Made by a program: the position numbers and the translations under genes
Notes under the pieces: model-generated
What the model was told of the DNA's origin: nothing
The model's database searches: none
Seen by the model: the letters and a program-made list of their open reading frames with translations, nothing else
Part shown: piece by piece, positions 34,545-43,335 of the stretch
Layout of the letters: each line of letters begins with the position of its first letter
Position numbering within the stretch: position 1 is the stretch's first letter
DNA from: Marixanthomonas sp. SCSIO 43207
GTDB lineage: Bacteria; Bacteroidota; Bacteroidia; Flavobacteriales; Flavobacteriaceae
Reading direction: 5' to 3'
Length of the DNA stretch: 64,000 nucleotides
Assembly (NCBI RefSeq): GCF_019904255.1
Contig: NZ_CP063203.1
Coordinates: forward strand, 124,001 to 188,000

Positions 34545-36869
34545 TTACTTTTTACTTATTCTTTGTGTATATACTCCGTTAGCAGTTTCTACTCGCACTA
34601 CATATATACCAGCTTGTAAAGCACTTACACGTATAGGTTGGTTGTAGTTTGATACATTCAACACGCGTTGACCTGCAATATTATAAATAGTTACTGCTTC
34701 TACTTGTTCGCGGGTATCAATAGAAATAGTTTCTGAAACCGGATTAGGATACAATACAATAGGATTGTTATTTACAAATTCAGATGAAACTGATAATGTA
34801 GTAAGATCTATTGTGTATTTAATTAATCCTAAATCTAATACTCCAAAGTAAACATCTGCTTCATCTTCAGAAAAAGTAAATGCCGACGTTTCAGTTACCG
34901 GATAGTCTAGCATCTCAGGCGAAATTGTTTCCCAAGTTTCACCACTATCTTTACTGAAGTTTATTGTTGCTTTTGCTACCGGCAGTGGCACGTTAAAGCC
35001 ATCTGAGTAATGTGTTGTTGCTACAATAGCATTTTCAGTGACCGTTGAAAAGGCTACGCGATTGGTAAATTCAGATAAAATTAAACTCCAGGTGCTTCCT
35101 TTATCATTTGAAAGATACACTCCTTGCGTTGTAGCTAGCATTAATTGATCTGGATTTAATGGGTTTTGTTCTATATCTAAAATTAAGTCATCTCCTTCTG
35201 TTAAATCTTCTAGTCCTGTGTTTGACAGTTCCCAAGTAGCACCGCCATCGGTTGTCATATAAAAATTGATGGATTGTGACATCCAAACTGTGTCGCCATT
35301 TTCACGATCTACCTGTATAGCCTCAATAACTTGACCCAATTGAGGTACAGCAATATTTTCATCTACAATGTTTTCAAGATCGGTTAGATCTAGTTTATGA
35401 ATTTCAATACCTGTAGATAACCAGCTTATATTAGGATTGGTTACCGATGTAGACACATCCTCTAGTAATAAAAAGAACATAGAACTTAACGCTAATTGCG
35501 AATTGGCACCGTGCTCATTACTCACACTTATGTATGACGTATTGATTACTCTATTGTTTGTAAAAACACGACCTTCAACCACCGGGTCTGCATATACTTT
35601 TAATGGTGAACCAAATGTTTGGTCTAATGACTGAAGCGCATATCCGTTTTCTGTATTTTCTTGAAGGTCTTTATGAATATATCCAGAACGTAATCCATAA
35701 TAAACGTGGTTTGCCTCTTCTGAAGTAAATGCTGAAATAGTTCCTGTAGAGTTGATAAACGGATTATCTAACTTGGTAAGTGTTTCACCTATATCTTCTG
35801 AAATAAATGGAAAGAAGTTGGTACTAATCGCCACCTCATCATTTGTAAATGGGTTGAAAGAAACTTTTAAACCATTGTAATATGATTGTGGATCAATCGT
35901 GTTATACACAAAATTATCCCAGGTTGCTCCATTATCTGTAGAAACAGCAATTTCATTTTCTTCAAGCACTATAATTTGATCTGTATTGTTTGGATTGAAC
36001 TCTATATCGTTCATATTTCCGTAGGACATCATCGTCCAATCTAAAGGCACGATATTCCAAGTTTCACCTCCATCTTGAGAACGGTATAAGTTCTGTACAT
36101 GGTTTTCATCTGGATAAAAAGTACCTAATAAAATATCATCTTGATTATCTGGATTGAAAGCGATTGGGTTGTAGGTGTTGCCCGGGATTTTTTCTACCCA
36201 ATTGGCACCAGCATTTGTAGATACTAGAAGTCCGCCAACGGTTCTAGTAGGAGAAACACCGCGCATTATAAAGATTTTATCTGCTTGGTTGGGAGCAATA
36301 GCCACATTATTAACTGAAACATCATCATTAACTGGACTGTAATACACCGAATTCCAAGAAGTTCCACCATCATTGGTGTAAAACACTTCGTGCGTATAAG
36401 ATCCTCCTAACGAATAGGTTGTATGCATTAAAACCACATCGGTATTACTATCTAGTACGTCGTATGATTCAATTAGAATATCAACTTCAAAAGAATTTGG
36501 AGGGTTATATGATTTTGTTACGGTTTCAGTAGTCAAATCAAATAACACAATAGCATTATAATTGGTTCCTTCTGAACGTACATTAAATGTAAGTGTAGTA
36601 CCGTCATCTAATAATTCAAGATTTTTAATTGTAGCGTACTCTTCTAGAGGATCTGAATATAAAATATCCCACGTATCGCCGCCATCTGTTGACGTTACTA
36701 CGTGATTGGTTACGGTGTGTGCATACAGAACATCTTCTTGCGAAGCACTGTAGGTTATATCAAATAATTGACCGTATTCTGTATTTCCTTGTAATTGAAC
36801 TTGTGCGTTTGCATTCTGTATGCTTACTACATACAGAAAAAGTAATGCGAGGGTAAATTTTAATTTCAT
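34545..36869 (-). CDS. T9SS-exported sortilin/BNR-repeat protein
   Basis: 774 residues. Signal peptide (..LLFLYVVSIQNANAQ). The body contains repeated beta-propeller blades of the BNR/VPS10 type, each with an Asp-box-like SxDGGxTW: TNDGGTSWNSV, SQDGGETWNIV, STDNGATWDNF, TTDGGATWELS, SNDKGSTWSLI, SKDSGETWETI. The last about 70 residues (VLYPNPVSETISIDTREQVEAVTIYNIAGQRV...GIYVVRVETANGVYTQRISKK) are a type A sorting domain. It is secreted and probably surface-held. Sialidase activity is not supported: no arginine-triad signature seen. It follows the TPR-HTH gene in the same direction by 110 bases. Confidence 0.87.
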   Translation of the reverse strand: MKLKFTLALLFLYVVSIQNANAQVQLQGNTEYGQLFDITYSASQEDVLYAHTVTNHVVTSTDGGDTWDILYSDPLEEYATIKNLELLDDGTTLTFNVRSEGTNYNAIVLFDLTTETVTKSYNPPNSFEVDILIESYDVLDSNTDVVLMHTTYSLGGSYTHEVFYTNDGGTSWNSVYYSPVNDDVSVNNVAIAPNQADKIFIMRGVSPTRTVGGLLVSTNAGANWVEKIPGNTYNPIAFNPDNQDDILLGTFYPDENHVQNLYRSQDGGETWNIVPLDWTMMSYGNMNDIEFNPNNTDQIIVLEENEIAVSTDNGATWDNFVYNTIDPQSYYNGLKVSFNPFTNDEVAISTNFFPFISEDIGETLTKLDNPFINSTGTISAFTSEEANHVYYGLRSGYIHKDLQENTENGYALQSLDQTFGSPLKVYADPVVEGRVFTNNRVINTSYISVSNEHGANSQLALSSMFFLLLEDVSTSVTNPNISWLSTGIEIHKLDLTDLENIVDENIAVPQLGQVIEAIQVDRENGDTVWMSQSINFYMTTDGGATWELSNTGLEDLTEGDDLILDIEQNPLNPDQLMLATTQGVYLSNDKGSTWSLILSEFTNRVAFSTVTENAIVATTHYSDGFNVPLPVAKATINFSKDSGETWETISPEMLDYPVTETSAFTFSEDEADVYFGVLDLGLIKYTIDLTTLSVSSEFVNNNPIVLYPNPVSETISIDTREQVEAVTIYNIAGQRVLNVSNYNQPIRVSALQAGIYVVRVETANGVYTQRISKK

Positions 36870-36979
36870 TTGTATCCTTGTTTTAATTTGGTGATAAATA
36901 TAGATACAAGTAGCGCATAGCCGCTCAAATAAGCCGTGACAATCTGTGACATTTGTAGTTTATAAACGTGACAGTACAC

Positions 36980-38614
36980 TTAAACCTCTGACAGATACTC
37001 AAATAGCGATTTGTCATTTGGCAGTTCCATTTTTTTGGAAAGTCGTTCTTTTCTTTTTCTACACGTTTGTGGTGTGATGTTTAATAGCGATGCTATTTCC
37101 TTATTGCTTAAATTCATGTATAAATATGTAATGAATCGTATATCACTTGCTGTTAATTTTGGATATTTACTGCGTAATCGATTTAAAAAGCCTTGATTGA
37201 TTTCTTCAAAGTGTTTAAAAAAGCTATCCCACTGGGTGTCTTTTTTTAAATGTTTTTTTAATTCATTTACCTGTTTTTTTAAATCGGGGTGGTTTGCTAT
37301 TTGTGTGTTTTTTGAAAGAGATTGCACCACTTCTTCAATAAGTTCATTTTTACTTGAAAGGTACAGAGCTTTTGCGGTAAGCTTTCTATTTTTTACTTCC
37401 AATTCATTTTTAAGACGTTCTTGCTCTAAGGAAGCTAATGTTTCTTTTTCTCTTAATTGTTTTTCAATTAACAAATGATCACTTTTTTCTTTTGCCAATT
37501 CAAGTTCTACAATTTTTTTTCGTTGTTTGTATTTAACTGTGTTGCTTCTATACATCCAGATTATGAATCCCATAGAAAGAATTGCTGTAATGATAACCGT
37601 ATAAAAAAAGCGTCTTTCTTGTTTTAATACTTCTTTGCTTTGAGTAAGCTCGTGCTGGTAGTTTTGTAACTGAAATTTTACCTTTTCATTTTCAAAGAGT
37701 TTTCTATTTCTGATGGTATTTAAGGAATCTGCTGCAATAATCACCGAATCTTTGTAGGTAATAGCTTTTTCAAAGTCGCCATTTTTACCGTATAGACTTG
37801 AGAGGTGGTCATAGGCTTCGGTTCTATTTTCATAACTACCTTCAGAATACCTAGAGGCAAGCGCATATTCTATGGCTTTATTAATCTTGTTTTGTTTTTC
37901 GTAAATCTGTGCCAAGACTGATAATACAAACGCTCTATTTTCTTGCTGCGTAACTCCTTCAAGTTGCGGTAGCAATTGTTGCGCTTTTTGTTCGGCTTCT
38001 TTAAATTGCTCTTTCAGCATCAAGTTTTCAGCTTGAGCCATTTTGCCTTGTACTAATACATTGGGTGATTCTTGCAGCAGCGGCAATGCTTCATTAATAT
38101 ATTTTTCTGCTTCTGAAACTTCTAGCATTTTATTTGAAACCAATGCTAGGTTTACGGCATAATAGCCTACTTTCACCTCATCGTTTACTTCTTTTGCAAT
38201 AGTGTAGGCTTTTAAAAAGTACTTTTTGGCTTGAGCACGCTCCCCTTCTTGAAAATATAAAATCCCAATGTTATTAAGCACGGTCATTTCTTGGCGTGAG
38301 CTAAGGTGCTCAATTGCTATCTCGTATGCCTTTAGGTAATAATTAAGAGCTTCACCATAATCTGATAATAAGTAATAATTTGAACCGATATTGAGGGTTG
38401 CTTTAAAGGCTTGCTCGTGCCAGTCATTTTTTTCGGCAACCGTTTGTATTTCTAAAAGTTTCTCAAGGGATTCTGTATGTTTCTTTTGAAACATAAGGTT
38501 TACACCCATTTCAATCTGGGTGTCTGCTTGCGCGGGTTCTTCCATTTGCGCAATACCGGGAATTGCATACAGCACTAGTGTATACACTATGAGGAGACGT
38601 GCAAGAATGCTCAT
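36980..38614 (-). CDS. TPR protein with membrane helix and LuxR-type C-terminal helix-turn-helix
   Basis: 544 residues. Signal-like start (LLIVYTLVLYAIPGIAQ), TPR repeats about 30-290 (e.g. ALNYYLKAYEIAIEHL, NNIGILYFQEGERAQAKKYFLKAYTIAKE), a membrane helix about 337-353 (FYTVIITAILSMGFIIWMY), a coiled coil, then a DNA-binding end (LTASDIRFITYLYMNLSNKEIASLLNITPQTCRKRKERLSKKM). The layout places sensing TPRs in the periplasm and the HTH inside, a one-component membrane regulator frequent in Bacteroidota. It may control the T9SS gene that follows it. Confidence 0.85.
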   Translation of the reverse strand: MSILARLLIVYTLVLYAIPGIAQMEEPAQADTQIEMGVNLMFQKKHTESLEKLLEIQTVAEKNDWHEQAFKATLNIGSNYYLLSDYGEALNYYLKAYEIAIEHLSSRQEMTVLNNIGILYFQEGERAQAKKYFLKAYTIAKEVNDEVKVGYYAVNLALVSNKMLEVSEAEKYINEALPLLQESPNVLVQGKMAQAENLMLKEQFKEAEQKAQQLLPQLEGVTQQENRAFVLSVLAQIYEKQNKINKAIEYALASRYSEGSYENRTEAYDHLSSLYGKNGDFEKAITYKDSVIIAADSLNTIRNRKLFENEKVKFQLQNYQHELTQSKEVLKQERRFFYTVIITAILSMGFIIWMYRSNTVKYKQRKKIVELELAKEKSDHLLIEKQLREKETLASLEQERLKNELEVKNRKLTAKALYLSSKNELIEEVVQSLSKNTQIANHPDLKKQVNELKKHLKKDTQWDSFFKHFEEINQGFLNRLRSKYPKLTASDIRFITYLYMNLSNKEIASLLNITPQTCRKRKERLSKKMELPNDKSLFEYLSEV

Positions 38615-38751
38615 TATTATTTAGTGATTTTCGTTACCGGTAAAAATAGTTAAAAGTTTTCAGTTATAGGTTGAAGTGAAATTTGATACAAACTTGAGTT
38701 TTAGTATTCCACCTTTATTTGTAATGGGGTTATTGATTGGTGTTTGGGGTT

Positions 38752-38820
38752 TTTACACCCCTCGTAGCCCCCCTCAAGGGGGATTATTTGATTATAGTTG
38801 GGAGGATTGCCATTTATTAA
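38752..38820. repeat. short interspersed repeat, copy A
   Basis: About 69 bases starting TTTACACCCCTCGTAGCCCC, with hairpin CCCCC-TCAA-GGGGG followed by ATTATTTGA and GTTGGGAGG. Copy B at 40073-40142 is nearly identical and in the same orientation; a shorter relative is at 41987-42019. The two full copies flank the M57 protease gene. Confidence 0.7.
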
Positions 38821-38845
38821 CGACACGATAGTGGGTGTATAACTA

Positions 38846-38875
38846 ATAAAAGCCCACCAATAGGCAGGCTTTTAT
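38846..38875 (-). terminator. terminator of M57 protease gene
   Basis: Stem ATAAAAGCC / GGCTTTTAT with 12-base loop; leftward reading gives TTTTAT after the stem. It lies 23 bases past the stop codon at 38898. Confidence 0.7.
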
Positions 38876-38897
38876 CGTGACTAATTCAAAAAGTTAG

Positions 38898-39761
38898 TTA
38901 GTATAGCTCTTGTAAAGCTATGATGTCATTTGCGTTAAATTCTCCATCTTCATTTGAACTAAAACAAGCTAGCATAATTGAAGTTGGATCATAACCAGAT
39001 GGTGTCCCATCAATATGGTTGGCTCCTACACCACCGTCTCCTTCATTCACATTTTGCCCACAGCTTTGGCGACTGAACCAGTCGGTATGACGAAATCCTA
39101 CCGAGTGACCTATCTCGTGTGTGATTACGTGTTCGTTTACATTTGTACTATACCCAGATAGCCCATAGATTTGGACAAACTTATATGGATAACCGTTACT
39201 AGGGAATCCGGCACTACCTCCAGCTCCATTAGGGTTGTTGATAGTGTTGTTATACACTACCATATCTTTATTTTGATAATTGGTTCCAAATGTTAAGTCA
39301 AAACTAATAGATACACCGCTTAATGCATTGTAATTATTTACTGCATACTGCAAAGCGGTACGTTCTTTACTAGAGAGTGCTTGACTTCCTCCGGTATACC
39401 CAATAATTGATATGGTTCTACCTTGAGTTACCAAATTGTCGGTACTGTACTGACGGCCATCATTTTCTTCCATGTTTCTAAGCATGGTAAACAATTGATC
39501 TTCGGTCATAACGATATCCTTTTCTATAAAAAGACGCTCTTCGGTAGTTCCGTCTGGCATATGAAAGGTATCGTACTTTATATAGTCACTATTTAAATTA
39601 AGCTTTTTAACCGCTTCTTTCACCTCTTTGGGGATTTCTTTGGTGATTTCAGTTGCTAAATTAGCTTCTTCTGTTGGAGTTTCGTTTTCGTCCTTAGAAC
39701 AGGACACGAATACTAGACCTAGGGCGAGTAAGCCCATGAGTCCCATTTTACATGTTCTCAT
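38898..39761 (-). CDS. M57 (dual-action HEIGH) zinc metallopeptidase lipoprotein
   Basis: 287 residues. Lipobox LVFVSCSK at Cys21. Propeptide-like acidic region, then the catalytic domain with HEIGHSVGFRHTD (zinc ligands His215, His219, His225, catalytic Glu216) and a Met-turn in PTSIMLACF. This is the signature of the astacin-like M57 group. A surface or periplasmic protease is expected. It has its own terminator and is bracketed by direct repeats. Confidence 0.9.
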   Translation of the reverse strand: MRTCKMGLMGLLALGLVFVSCSKDENETPTEEANLATEITKEIPKEVKEAVKKLNLNSDYIKYDTFHMPDGTTEERLFIEKDIVMTEDQLFTMLRNMEENDGRQYSTDNLVTQGRTISIIGYTGGSQALSSKERTALQYAVNNYNALSGVSISFDLTFGTNYQNKDMVVYNNTINNPNGAGGSAGFPSNGYPYKFVQIYGLSGYSTNVNEHVITHEIGHSVGFRHTDWFSRQSCGQNVNEGDGGVGANHIDGTPSGYDPTSIMLACFSSNEDGEFNANDIIALQELY

Positions 39762-40323
39762 AAGTTAATGGTTTGTATTAATGAATAATTTGTCAGGTTA
39801 ACCTGAGATAAAATTAAGAAACGATTAACAATTCAGCAAAAAATATACGTTAAAATTGGTTTTTAATCAATATAAAACACCTTTTATCGATACTTTATCA
39901 AACAAAAGTCGTTTTCTATGCACAAGCCATAATTTACTGAGCGAGAAAAGAATATACCTTTCAAAACTTCTGTATTTTCCTACAAAATTGGTAGGGTATT
40001 TTATTGATGATTTTATTCTGGAGTTTGATAAGAATTTGATTTTTTGCTTATGTATTTATATAATGTATGGTATTTACACCCCCCGTAGCCCCCCTCAAGG
40101 GGGAAATTATTTGAATAAGGTTGGGAAGGGTGATCCTTATTGAATTTAACCTACTGCATTATTTAATTTTTGAGTACGTACAACCTAAATGAAATGACTA
40201 TTCTATATATTATATACACTATATATTCATTATAACTACTGTATATATACACTATACATACGCTACATAAATTTGCTTTCTAAACTAGAATAGTGTATAT
40301 TAGTCCTTAAAAATCAGTTTATT
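39762..40323. other. 562-base non-coding gap before the array-side gene
   Basis: No convincing gene. It holds repeat copy B (40073-40142) and an extremely AT-rich tract (40190-40310). That tract carries two copies of TATACACTA (40213-40221, 40246-40254) and one inverted copy, TAGTGTATA (40291-40299), just upstream of the gene at 40324. These may be operators or promoter parts. The open frame across 39856-40143 is discarded because it runs through the repeat. Confidence 0.5.
40073..40142. repeat. short interspersed repeat, copy B
   Basis: Starts TTTACACCCCCCGTAGCCCC, same hairpin CCCCC-TCAA-GGGGG, then AAATTATTTGAATAAGGTTG. It matches copy A over about 70 bases with few differences. Confidence 0.7.
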
Positions 40324-41073
40324 ATGGCACGACAAACGGGAATTATCAAATTATCAGGTACTATTGGAGATCTTAACTTTTATGAGTCGCACGGCGGACA
40401 TCATGCTCGCAGGTCGGGTGGTGGTTTTAACAGCCATGATGTTAAAAACAAACCGAGTATGGCGCGGGTACGGGAAAACTATAGTGAGTTTGGTCAATGT
40501 TCACACACCAAAAAGTATTTTAATAGGGCCTTGCGTCCCTTTTTATGTATTTACAAGGATCGTACCCTTCATGGTCGTATGATGGCTTTGTTTATGGCTA
40601 TTAAGAAACTAGATTCTGGAGGTGCTCGGGGACAACGTACTGTGCACGGGGGCTTGCAAACGATGCGTGGGAGACGTTTGTTACAAGATTTTGAATTTAC
40701 GCCTTCTTGTCATGTGGCTTCTTATTTACCGGGGACAACCCATTATGACGCGAGCAGCCGTACTTTTACGGTTAGCAATTTTAATACCTCTCAACTCTCT
40801 TACCCGAACGGAGCCACACATATGGCACTTAGCTTAGGGGTGTTGCATTTTGATTTTGAAACCAACACTTATGAGCTTACCCAGAGTGCTCCTCTCTATA
40901 TTGACGCCTCTTTTGCAGATGCTGCTTTTAGCTTACAAGCCCCTGCCCCTTCTTTACTTGGAACTGCTATAGCTTTAATTGGGGTGAAATTTTATCAGGC
41001 TGTGGGTGGGCAGTTTGTGGTACTACGTGGTCAAAAGGCAGTGGGGCTGGAGGTTGTTTTGGTTGAGGGGTGA
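40324..41073 (+). CDS. conserved Bacteroidota protein of unknown function (MARQTGI... family)
   Basis: 249 residues starting MARQTGIIKLSGTIGDLNFYES, a start I recall from a Bacteroidota-wide family often present in several copies and of unknown role. Residues 20-75 are basic (HHARRSGGGFNSHDVKNKPSMARVRENYSEFG), then a central RALRPFL segment and a beta-rich C-terminal half. There is no signal peptide. By eye the gene is richer in G+C than its surroundings. It lies directly upstream of the CRISPR array in the direction of array transcription, 148 bases before the degenerate repeat. A link to CRISPR is not shown. Confidence 0.75.
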   Translation: MARQTGIIKLSGTIGDLNFYESHGGHHARRSGGGFNSHDVKNKPSMARVRENYSEFGQCSHTKKYFNRALRPFLCIYKDRTLHGRMMALFMAIKKLDSGGARGQRTVHGGLQTMRGRRLLQDFEFTPSCHVASYLPGTTHYDASSRTFTVSNFNTSQLSYPNGATHMALSLGVLHFDFETNTYELTQSAPLYIDASFADAAFSLQAPAPSLLGTAIALIGVKFYQAVGGQFVVLRGQKAVGLEVVLVEG

Positions 41074-41221
41074 TTTTTTTAAATTAAGTAACTTTTTCCA
41101 TTTTAATTTTCAAATATCTGTTTTTAGATAAATTATCTATGGTGATATTATTTTAGAGCTTTACTTAAACTGTAATTACCAAATTTTCTTATCAAAGCTT
41201 TTAGAAATATTTTAATAATTT

Positions 41222-41267
41222 ATTGGTTTTGGATTTTAGAATTGTACTTTAGTACTGCATTCACAGG
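41222..41267 (+). repeat. degenerate ninth CRISPR repeat
   Basis: 46 bases, 30 of which match the array consensus in register. Preserved parts are TTG at positions 2-4, TACTTTAG at 24-31 and ATTCACAGG at the end. It is followed by exactly 30 spacer-like bases (41268-41297) before the first intact repeat. The hairpin CTAC-TTTA-GTAG of the consensus appears as GTAC-TTTA-GTAC. Confidence 0.75.
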
Positions 41268-41297
41268 GCCGGAGAGGATATTTTTAAAACATTAGCC

Positions 41298-41874
41298 GTT
41301 GTGAATTGCTTTCAGATTACTACTTTAGTAGATAATTCACAGGAACAGAATATTCTGGAGGTTTGGAGGTAACGTTGTGAATTGCTTTCAGATTACTACT
41401 TTAGTAGATAATTCACAGGTAACCGTGTTTTCTGAAAACTCCATTTCAGTTGTGAATTGCTTTCAAATTACTACTTTAGTAGATAATTCACAGGTTAGCT
41501 TTAGGCAAACCAGAGCCGTTAGCAGTTGTGAATTGCTTTCAGATTACTACTTTAGTAGATAATTCACAGGTTAGAATTGAAAAGTTTATTGAATTTGCTA
41601 GTTGTGAATTGCTTTCAGATTACTACTTTAGTAGATAATTCACAGGTTCAGAAGGAACTATAGGCGCATAGATATGGTTGTGAATTGCTTTCAGATTACT
41701 ACTTTAGTAGATAATTCACAGGTTGCGTACCTGAAGTTGGTGAAGAGTTATGGTTGTGAATTGCTTTCAGATTACTACTTTAGTAGATAATTCACAGGTG
41801 TTAGCTGCCGGAGTAGATATTAAGTTTAGTTGTGAATTGCTTTCAGATTACTACTTTAGTAGATAATTCACAGG
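41298..41874 (+). CRISPR. type II-C CRISPR array, 8 repeats and 7 spacers
   Basis: Eight repeats of 46 bases start at 41298, 41374, 41449, 41525, 41601, 41677, 41753 and 41829. They begin GTTGTGAATTGCTTTCAGAT and end TAGATAATTCACAGG. All are identical except the third, which has A for G at position 18. The seven spacers are 30, 29, 30, 30, 30, 30 and 30 bases and all differ. Repeat ends are inverted (TGTGAATT / AATTCACA) and the middle holds a small hairpin (CTAC-TTTA-GTAG). The first 17 bases pair with the tracrRNA at 47881, which fixes crRNA direction as rightward. Each repeat contains TTG-N19-TACTTTAG, a likely promoter. cas2 lies 151 bases to the right in opposite orientation. Confidence 0.98.
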
Positions 41875-41986
41875 ATACCCGCCATAACAAGCTGGTATTA
41901 TGTTTTTTACGAGGTGTGATAGGATTAAAAAATGAAACGGTTTAGCTTGGTAGGTATCTATTTTAATCTCATTTTTTAAAACAAGA

Positions 41987-42019
41987 AACACCCCTATGGT
42001 CCCCTCAAGGGGACAATTA
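41987..42019. repeat. short repeat related to copies A and B
   Basis: ACACCCCTATGGTCCCCTCA then AGGGGACAATTAT: same layout (CACCCC, hairpin CCCC-TCAA-GGGG, ATTAT) as copies A and B but shorter. It lies between the array and cas2. Confidence 0.5.
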
Positions 42020-42025
42020 TCGGTA

Positions 42026-42391
<366 letters not shown>

Positions 42392-42441
42392 CTATTTTGC
42401 TTGTCCTTTGGACTCTCAAAATCACTCGAACTGACATGCTG

Positions 42442-43335
42442 CTAGAATTGGGGATATAACAGCTTTCTGCTGCTCCCAAAAAAACACTCGTACAAACTGT
42501 TGGTTGTCCGGCTCATCGCGTTCATCAAAGGGCTTTGCTTCCCATCTATCCATACATCCATAGCAGGTATTGTTAACAGTTCTGCCTTTAGAGAGGTGGT
42601 CAGCTCTTCCAAGTTGCAACCCGTTTCCACAATCTCATAAACCAAAATATCTACATAGGGTCGATAGGGTTCCATTACATCATCAGCCAAACAAAACGCA
42701 TTGTATTTGTTATGGTGGTAAATCCCAACTGAAGGCAGCATCCCACTGCTTACCAAAGCTCTAGCTGCAATGGCCCGTAAAATAGCGTATCCATAATTTA
42801 ACAGGTTGTTGGGTGGGATGCCTTTTTGGTTCCGGCTAAATCCTTCGATATCGAATAAGTTCTGAAAATAATGAGCAGCTGCAATAGCCTCATGGTTTTG
42901 CGTATCCCCACTCTTTACCTCACTGGCCCACCGCTTTAATTTTAAAGCATTCTTACCTTGTTGTTGCAAATGGGCAGCCTGGTTTTCAATCTTGGCACTA
43001 ACCGTTTGTTGCCACAATTGTTTTTTTAGGGGTACACTAGCATCCAGTTGGTGGCGGATACGCTCGGTCTGTTCGCTATGCCCCACCAAGGGTTGCAAAA
43101 AACTACAGGGTAAATGCTGTTTGTCACAGGTGACCACCGCGGTTTTGTTCTGTACCAGTTTCATTAACAGGCCGTTGGTGATGGTAATTTGTGGATCTTC
43201 CAGCACAATATAACCCAAATCTTCAATAGGAATGGTTGCCTCCTGTTTTTCTTCTTCCGGAAAGTTGACCACCAACTGCTCGTTCTTTGTACTGAGGTAG
43301 GCGGGGTTGCCAAAAAAGAGGGTGCGTTTTATCAT
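42442..43335 (-). CDS. cas1: CRISPR-associated integrase Cas1
   Basis: 297 residues, normal for type II. The N-terminal beta domain (RTLFFGNPAYLSTKNEQLVVNF...IPIEDLGYIVLEDPQITIT) is followed by the helical catalytic domain with Glu149 in NHEAIAAAHYF, His207/208 in GIYHHNKYNAFCLADD and the acidic cluster ADDVMEPYRP. Cas1 with Cas2 inserts new spacers. Its start overlaps the cas9 stop by 4 bases (ATGA). By eye cas1 and cas2 are richer in G+C than cas9. Confidence 0.97.
   Translation of the reverse strand: MIKRTLFFGNPAYLSTKNEQLVVNFPEEEKQEATIPIEDLGYIVLEDPQITITNGLLMKLVQNKTAVVTCDKQHLPCSFLQPLVGHSEQTERIRHQLDASVPLKKQLWQQTVSAKIENQAAHLQQQGKNALKLKRWASEVKSGDTQNHEAIAAAHYFQNLFDIEGFSRNQKGIPPNNLLNYGYAILRAIAARALVSSGMLPSVGIYHHNKYNAFCLADDVMEPYRPYVDILVYEIVETGCNLEELTTSLKAELLTIPAMDVWIDGKQSPLMNAMSRTTNSLYECFFGSSRKLLYPQF

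Noticed and set aside
34545-36869. Sialidase activity for the BNR-repeat T9SS protein
   Set aside because: Asp-box repeats alone also occur in sortilin-like proteins; no arginine triad or other catalytic signature was seen.
39856-40143. 95-residue rightward open frame
   Set aside because: It runs through repeat copy B, has no recognisable domain and lies in low-complexity AT-rich DNA.
41377-41562. Open frame inside the CRISPR array
   Set aside because: Its translation simply repeats the CRISPR unit; it is not a gene.
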